64,000 bases of DNA from an uncultured Eubacteriales bacterium (GTDB lineage Bacteria > Bacillota > Clostridia > Christensenellales > UBA1242). The DNA lies in contig CARUPR010000005.1 of the NCBI GenBank assembly GCA_949077035.1, positions 69,939 to 133,938 of the forward strand, written 5' to 3'. The first letter of the stretch is position 1. The number at the start of each line of letters is the position of its first letter. Below the pieces are notes generated by a model. The model made no database searches and was not told the DNA's origin. It saw nothing but the letters and a program-made list of their open reading frames with translations. Positions 59,189-64,000 of the stretch are shown piece by piece. A program made the translations under genes and the position numbers.

Positions 59189-59845
59189 ATGAGAGACAGT
59201 TTATTGGCTTTGATTAATAAAACAATTTTGGTTAAGTATAAATTACCTAATGATGCACTTGGAATAAGTAAAACATCTATTTCGTCATTAGATGATTATT
59301 GTTTGTATGGAAAGAAATCTATTGATCTTGCTACAATAATTTATAATGGAATTATAGAGTATTGCGAAAACGAATATAAAATTGATTATAAAAACATTGA
59401 TAAGGAACAACTAAAGGCGATCCAAATTAAAATGAATTATATAGAAGATCAAACTGTTTCTCAAAAGAAACAGAAGGGGTTTTATGGAGAAGTTTTATTG
59501 TTTGCTATTTTAAAAGTTATTTTTGGTGCGGACGTATTAGTGGCCAAGGGGTATTTTTATAACCCAATTGAGAACTCAGAGGCTAAGGGTTTTGATTGCT
59601 ATCATTTGATAGATAAAGATGAACAACTTGAATTGTGGTTTGGCGAATCAAAATGTGGAGGTGACTTTAAGAAACCATTAACTGATATTTTAAGCAAAAT
59701 ACAAAAGACATTATCAGATGAATACTTAAACAAAAATATTTTAGCAATAAATAGACAAATGGATAAATCTACAAACTTTTCCCCCAGATTGATGGAGTTG
59801 TTGAATGAGTGGGAAGAAAATCCAGAGATCAATTTATCAGAGTAA
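59189..59845 (+). CDS. hamA: Hachiman HamA, N-terminal 218 residues (nuclease domain, truncated by stop)
   Basis: The start at ATG 59189 follows AGAGGAG. The frame has the PD-(D/E)XK-type residues of the HamA/DUF1837 family: GFYGEVLLFAILK, KGFDCYHLI and LWFGESKCGG (E-x-K). TAA at 59843-59845 stops it, but the same frame continues for 81 sense codons in the family's C-terminal pattern. HamA with HamB forms Hachiman, an anti-phage system in which the helicase senses DNA and the nuclease destroys it. Without the tail the nuclease half may be unstable or uncoupled. The family assignment is strong because hamB follows directly. Confidence 0.8.
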   Translation: MRDSLLALINKTILVKYKLPNDALGISKTSISSLDDYCLYGKKSIDLATIIYNGIIEYCENEYKIDYKNIDKEQLKAIQIKMNYIEDQTVSQKKQKGFYGEVLLFAILKVIFGADVLVAKGYFYNPIENSEAKGFDCYHLIDKDEQLELWFGESKCGGDFKKPLTDILSKIQKTLSDEYLNKNILAINRQMDKSTNFSPRLMELLNEWEENPEINLSE

Positions 59846-60091
59846 GCAAAAAGACACAATATTAAATTAGTGTATCCAATATTAATAATTTATAATAACA
59901 AAACAAGCTATGATGACTCCGTAAAAACTATAGTTCAATATGTTGAGGACGAGTTGGTAAGATTGGAGGTCAAAACAATAGGGGAATCAGTAGAGACTGA
60001 GATATTTTTTATATTCTTTCCAGTAGAAGAAATATCTAGTATAAAAGAAGAGGTTATAACATGGATATCACAAAAGAAACCGCTAATTTAA
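59846..60091 (+). pseudogene. hamA: C-terminal part of hamA, in frame after the premature TAA
   Basis: Reading on in the hamA frame gives AKRHNIKLVYPILIIYNNKT, then FFIFFPVEEISSIKEEVITW and TAA at 60089-60091, the expected C-terminal alpha/beta end of the HamA family. A GTG at 59870 lacks a ribosome site. The last 31 bases overlap the hamB start, which is a normal arrangement for coupled genes. So a single nonsense change (a sense codon to TAA at 59843) appears to split an otherwise intact 300-codon gene. Confidence 0.75.
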
Positions 60092-62343
60092 TTAAGGCTT
60101 TTTATAATTATAGAGATCATAATGATGTAAAAGAGATGTTAAAACACTTATCTCTTTATTTTGATAAAATTAAGGATGTGCAGGTCAATGAGGATTTGGC
60201 TTCTTTATTAAGGTCAATCTCTATGCAAATTGGTGTGCCTCAATATTTTACATTGTTGAATCATGTGTTTAAAAATGATGAATTAAACTTAAATCAAGAT
60301 AATATGGATGCTATTGCAAGTACTATCGCAGAGATGTCGCTTACGGTAAGTAATGGTACTGTATTACATAAATTTCAGAAAGAAGTTTTAGATAAATTTA
60401 GAAGAGATGTGTCTAAACGGTTTTTATTATCAGCTCCTACATCATTTGGGAAGTCATTTTTGGTTTATGAAATTATTAAAAAGATGGAGTATAAAAATAT
60501 TGTATTAATATATCCAACAGTATCTTTGCTAACAGAAAATCTTGAAAAGATGAGGAAGGACGAGACATTTGCTAAATATGATATACATACTCTCAGCGAT
60601 GATGAATATGATTTGAACAAAAGTAATCTTTGGATTTTAACCCCTGAAAGATTTCTTTCTATGATGGATAATGTTGATATAGTGTATTTTGATTTTGTTT
60701 TTTTTGATGAAATATATAAACTAGATAGTGGTTTTGAAATTGATACTGAAGATAAAATAGAAAACAAAAGAGACATATCGTATAGAATTGCTTTAAAAAT
60801 TGCAATAGATTATTCTCAAGACATTTTGTTGGCTGGTCCATATTTAAATATTGACCTGGCAACAGGAAACAATTCATTTACAAAGTTTATTGAAGATAAT
60901 AACTTTGATGTTTTAGATTATAACAATGTTGAGTTGGTGCAAAAGCAATTTGTCGAGATTAAACAAGCAAAAATATATACAATAGCAAATAAAAATATTG
61001 AGGCTGGTAGTGTATCTAAGTATGACAAATTAATCAATATACTGCAGGGGATGAACAGTTTAGATGAAAAAAGCATTGTTTACTGTGCGACTAAAAATAA
61101 AGTAGAAGAGTATGCTGATTATTGCTTAGAACATATCAATTATATTAAGCCTATATCAGATCAATATTTTTTAAGTTTTATTGAGCATATATCAGAACAA
61201 TTTGGTGATGAGTGGATATTAACACAGGCATTAAAAAAGAGGATTGGCATTCATCATGGTTTAGTGCCTAAATACATTCAGAAAGAAATAATAAGGTTAT
61301 TTAATGATGGAGAAATTGATATAATATTCTCTACAACAACAATAACAGAGGGGGTTAATACAACTGCCAAAAATATTATAATCACTTCATCGAAAAAGGG
61401 AAATCAAAAGCTTAGACATTTTGATGCTTTGAATATTGTTGGAAGAGCTGGTAGATTTAGTAGTCATTTTACTGGGAGGGTGATTGTGCTCGATGATAAT
61501 TTTTTATCTATATATAAAAGTTCTGATAAATTGTTAGAACATGTAAATTATGATAAGTTGAAAGATAAAACGTTAACAGATGTTGATTTTACTAGAGATG
61601 AATATCTTACAGAGAATGATAAATTAAGTAAAGCTGAAATACTAAAACAACTAACATTAAGGGGAATCCCGCCAGAAATTTATAATCGATATAAAACAAT
61701 ATCTAAAAAGGATAAGATAATTTTATATGATAAAATAATTAATTTTTCTGAATGGCAATTGGAAAAAATCAAAAAGATGATTATGCAAATGAATGCCTTC
61801 AATAAATTAAACTGGGATGGCTTTCAATTGCTATTAAACACCTTATATCCGATCATAACAGAAAGCGATTTGCAGAATCAAATTGATTTAAAATGCAATT
61901 ACGGTGAGAGTCCGTATAGTGTTTTATTACCAAATATAAATTCGTATATCAATGAAGGGTTTATGGGTATGTATAAATTCCGGATTAATGAGAAGAATGA
62001 AAAGCCTAACAGGGCGATGAAATTTGTAACTAGGACTGTTTATGGAACATTCAAGTATCAACTAGTAAAATATATAGGTCTTTTTGATTTATTATATAGA
62101 TTTATTATTTCCAAAAGGCAAAATAAAAGCATTGATGAAGTTAATGGTTTTTTTGTGTTTCTTCAAAAATTTGAGTTTGGCGCAATGACATCGTTAGGGA
62201 AAATATTAAGTGATTATGGAGTTCCATATAATTTACTGGTAAAATATGATCAGAATAAAAAAGTAGAATTGGATAGATATGAAATCCTTGTAGAAAAGAA
62301 AATAGACAATATTATTAAATATTTGTCGCCTAATAAGACATAA
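60061..62343 (+). CDS. hamB: Hachiman HamB superfamily 2 helicase
   Basis: The 760-residue protein has Walker A APTSFGKS (residues 125-132), a Walker B-like FFDEIYK, motif III-like ILLAGPYL, and motifs V-VI in STTTITEGVNTTAKN and NIVGRAGRF. An N-terminal region of about 100 residues and a C-terminal ~250-residue helical region are typical of HamB. In Hachiman this helicase is thought to keep HamA inactive until it senses altered DNA. The ATG follows GAAGAGG within the end of the hamA frame, so translation is coupled. It is intact. Confidence 0.85.
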   Translation: MDITKETANLIKAFYNYRDHNDVKEMLKHLSLYFDKIKDVQVNEDLASLLRSISMQIGVPQYFTLLNHVFKNDELNLNQDNMDAIASTIAEMSLTVSNGTVLHKFQKEVLDKFRRDVSKRFLLSAPTSFGKSFLVYEIIKKMEYKNIVLIYPTVSLLTENLEKMRKDETFAKYDIHTLSDDEYDLNKSNLWILTPERFLSMMDNVDIVYFDFVFFDEIYKLDSGFEIDTEDKIENKRDISYRIALKIAIDYSQDILLAGPYLNIDLATGNNSFTKFIEDNNFDVLDYNNVELVQKQFVEIKQAKIYTIANKNIEAGSVSKYDKLINILQGMNSLDEKSIVYCATKNKVEEYADYCLEHINYIKPISDQYFLSFIEHISEQFGDEWILTQALKKRIGIHHGLVPKYIQKEIIRLFNDGEIDIIFSTTTITEGVNTTAKNIIITSSKKGNQKLRHFDALNIVGRAGRFSSHFTGRVIVLDDNFLSIYKSSDKLLEHVNYDKLKDKTLTDVDFTRDEYLTENDKLSKAEILKQLTLRGIPPEIYNRYKTISKKDKIILYDKIINFSEWQLEKIKKMIMQMNAFNKLNWDGFQLLLNTLYPIITESDLQNQIDLKCNYGESPYSVLLPNINSYINEGFMGMYKFRINEKNEKPNRAMKFVTRTVYGTFKYQLVKYIGLFDLLYRFIISKRQNKSIDEVNGFFVFLQKFEFGAMTSLGKILSDYGVPYNLLVKYDQNKKVELDRYEILVEKKIDNIIKYLSPNKT

Positions 62344-62452
62344 GAATATTTAAAAAAGTAGCTTATATATATGCTAAATTATAAATAATATGTTATAATG
62401 ATATCATAAACTTCTTATAGTTTTTGATTATGTATTATTAAAGGAGAATTCA

Positions 62453-63961
62453 ATGGCAAGAGAAAAGAAAGAAAAGGGAGTAAAACAAGAGAGTTTGGAA
62501 AGTGTACTTTGGGCATCTGCCAATAAACTTAGAGGTGGCGTTTCACCTTATGACTATATGAATGTAGTTTTAGGGCTTGTCTTTTTAAAATACCTATCAG
62601 ATAGATTTGAGGTGAGAAGAGATAAGCTTATTACTGATGGCGAAGGTTTTGAGAATGACAGAGACGCCTACGAAGAAGATCTAGTTTTTTGGATACCTGA
62701 GAAGGCTAGATGGAGTTATATTTGTGGTTTCACAAAATCTCCTGAAATTGGTAAAATCCTTGACGATGCATTTGTTGAAATAGAGAAAGAAAATCCGTCA
62801 TTAAAAAACATTTTACCTAAAACATATTCAAAACTTGAAATAGATAAATCTCTTCTAGGTGAACTTGTAGATTTGTTTACAAATAAACTTGATACAAAAA
62901 ATTATGAAGGTGATTTGTTTGGTAGGGTATATGAGTACTTTCTTGGAGAATTCTTTAAGAGTTTGGGGCAAAAGGGTGGAGAGTTTTATACACCAAGATG
63001 TATTGTCGAATTACTTGTAAATATGATTGAGCCTTATAAGGGTAAAGTCTATGACCCTGCATGTGGATCTGGTGGTATGTTTGTTCACTCTGCAAAGTTT
63101 GTGCAAGAACATCAGGGAAACATTCAAAACATCTCAATTTATGGACAGGAGAAAGAAGCAAATACTTGGCGTCTTGCAAAAATGAACTTGGCAATTCGTG
63201 GTATTGAAGCAAACCTTGGTATATCAAATGCAGATACTTTCCATGATGATAAGCATCCTACACTTAGAGCAGATTTTATTCTTGCTAATCCTCCATTTAA
63301 TATTAGCGACTATGGACAACCAAAATTATTAAATGATTCAAGATGGATTTACGGAACGCCACCACAAGGGAATGCTAACTATGCTTGGATTCAACACATG
63401 ATTTCAAAGTTATCACCAAATGGAGTTGCTGGCTTCTTGCTTGCCAATGGTTCTCTTTCAACTTCTGGGAAAGAGGAATATGCGATAAGAAAAGCAATGC
63501 TTGAAGATGGAATTGTAGATGCGATTGTAACCTTGCCAACACAATTATTTTCAACGGTTGCAATTCCGGTCTGTGCTTGGTTTTTAAGAAAGAACAAAGC
63601 CAATAAGGGGAGAACACTATTTATTGATGCTCGTCAAATGGGAACAATGATTGACAGAAAAACAAGAGTTCTTACAGACGAAGAAATACATAGAATTGCC
63701 GACACATACCATAATTGGTTAAAAAACGAAAATTACGAAGATGTAAAAGGATTCTGTAAGTCTGCAACTATTGAAGAAATTAAAGATGCTGATTATTCGC
63801 TTGTTCCTGGTAGATATGTTGGTATAGACAATTCTAACGAGATGACACCAGAGCAAGTTGAAGAAGAAATCAAAAAAGTAAAAGCAGAATTAAAAGAATT
63901 ATTTGCAAAAGATAAAGAACTTGATGCAAAAATAATGGAAATTTTGAATGGTGAGGGCTAA
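62453..63961 (+). CDS. hsdM: Type I restriction-modification system methylase subunit HsdM
   Basis: The 502-residue protein has an N-terminal HsdM_N helical domain (SVLWASANKLRGGVSPYDY), SAM motif YDPACGSGGMFVHSA, and the N6-adenine motif ANPPFNISDYG with NPPF at residues 279-282. It methylates adenine within bipartite sites and depends on HsdS for recognition. AAGGAGAAT precedes the start and a TATAAT lies at about 62394. The hsdS and hsdR genes are expected to the right, outside the window. Confidence 0.93.
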   Translation: MAREKKEKGVKQESLESVLWASANKLRGGVSPYDYMNVVLGLVFLKYLSDRFEVRRDKLITDGEGFENDRDAYEEDLVFWIPEKARWSYICGFTKSPEIGKILDDAFVEIEKENPSLKNILPKTYSKLEIDKSLLGELVDLFTNKLDTKNYEGDLFGRVYEYFLGEFFKSLGQKGGEFYTPRCIVELLVNMIEPYKGKVYDPACGSGGMFVHSAKFVQEHQGNIQNISIYGQEKEANTWRLAKMNLAIRGIEANLGISNADTFHDDKHPTLRADFILANPPFNISDYGQPKLLNDSRWIYGTPPQGNANYAWIQHMISKLSPNGVAGFLLANGSLSTSGKEEYAIRKAMLEDGIVDAIVTLPTQLFSTVAIPVCAWFLRKNKANKGRTLFIDARQMGTMIDRKTRVLTDEEIHRIADTYHNWLKNENYEDVKGFCKSATIEEIKDADYSLVPGRYVGIDNSNEMTPEQVEEEIKKVKAELKELFAKDKELDAKIMEILNGEG

Positions 63962-64000
63962 AATCACTTGGTATTTACTATGTGCTGTTGGTCTTGCTGT
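63948..64000 (+). CDS. Possible start of the next gene, truncated by the window edge
   Basis: An open frame begins at ATG 63948, overlaps the end of hsdM by 14 bases and encodes MVRAKITWYLLCAVGLAV to the edge. The hydrophobic start does not resemble a typical HsdS N-terminus. No ribosome site stands out, so it could be spurious. Confidence 0.25.
   Translation, partial: MVRAKITWYLLCAVGLA

Overview
The window is about 64 kb of AT-rich DNA from a low-GC Gram-positive bacterium, most likely an uncultured Clostridia-type Bacillota. This is inferred from a long SRP RNA with an Alu-like part, a T-box leader in front of ileS, the chromosomal order comM-dprA-topA-hslV-hslU, AGGAGG ribosome sites, TTGACA/TATAAT promoters and use of all three standard stop codons.

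Layout. (1) 1-4.03 kb is the end of a small integrated element: a partial gene, two small minus-strand genes, a Cro-like regulator with two palindromic operators, a gene of unknown function and an HUH rolling-circle Rep. It ends at a canonical 3' half of tRNA-Arg(CCU), a likely attachment site. (2) 4.3-6.5 kb holds a class I glutamine amidotransferase, a Nudix hydrolase and an unknown gene. (3) 6.6-20.4 kb is the most unusual region. A three-gene phage-tail-like operon (membrane/coiled-coil protein, fibre with Cys repeats, small tail-associated protein) faces an operon with a 2091-residue Rhs/YD-repeat protein followed by three similar membrane-anchored putative immunity proteins. Beside it lie a sigma-region-4-like phage regulator and a divergent XRE-ImmA pair. 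Both operons start from promoters sharing the same 10-bp-phased ATTAG/GTTAG repeats exactly 19 bp from an identical TATAAT, which suggests one activator controls both. (4) 20.5-54.8 kb is mainly core chromosome: mtaB, two tandem paralogues, rpsU, rplS, alkD-like, comM-dprA-topA, hslVU, tcdA-like, thioredoxin, nifS-nifU, SRP RNA, an HEPN-like/CBS protein, T-box-ileS, a methyltransferase, an RluA-type synthase, pepF, a lipoprotein, a HELSH metalloprotein, an MBL-fold hydrolase, glmM and a free-standing GlmU acetyltransferase domain. (5) From tRNA-Gly(CCC) at 54.9 kb to the right edge is a defence/accessory island: DUF3781, GNAT-YoaP, DUF488 plus dual-OB protein, a small gene broken by TGA, a Fic protein with its own operator, a Hachiman pair (hamA interrupted by an in-frame TAA, then hamB) and type I restriction hsdM.

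Working model for the third region (inference): the XRE repressor, removed by the ImmA protease, releases the sigma-like activator, which then switches on the Rhs toxin operon and the tail-fibre operon together. No capsid, terminase, integrase or lysin genes are present, so this looks like a domesticated phage regulatory and tail-tip module tied to a polymorphic toxin.
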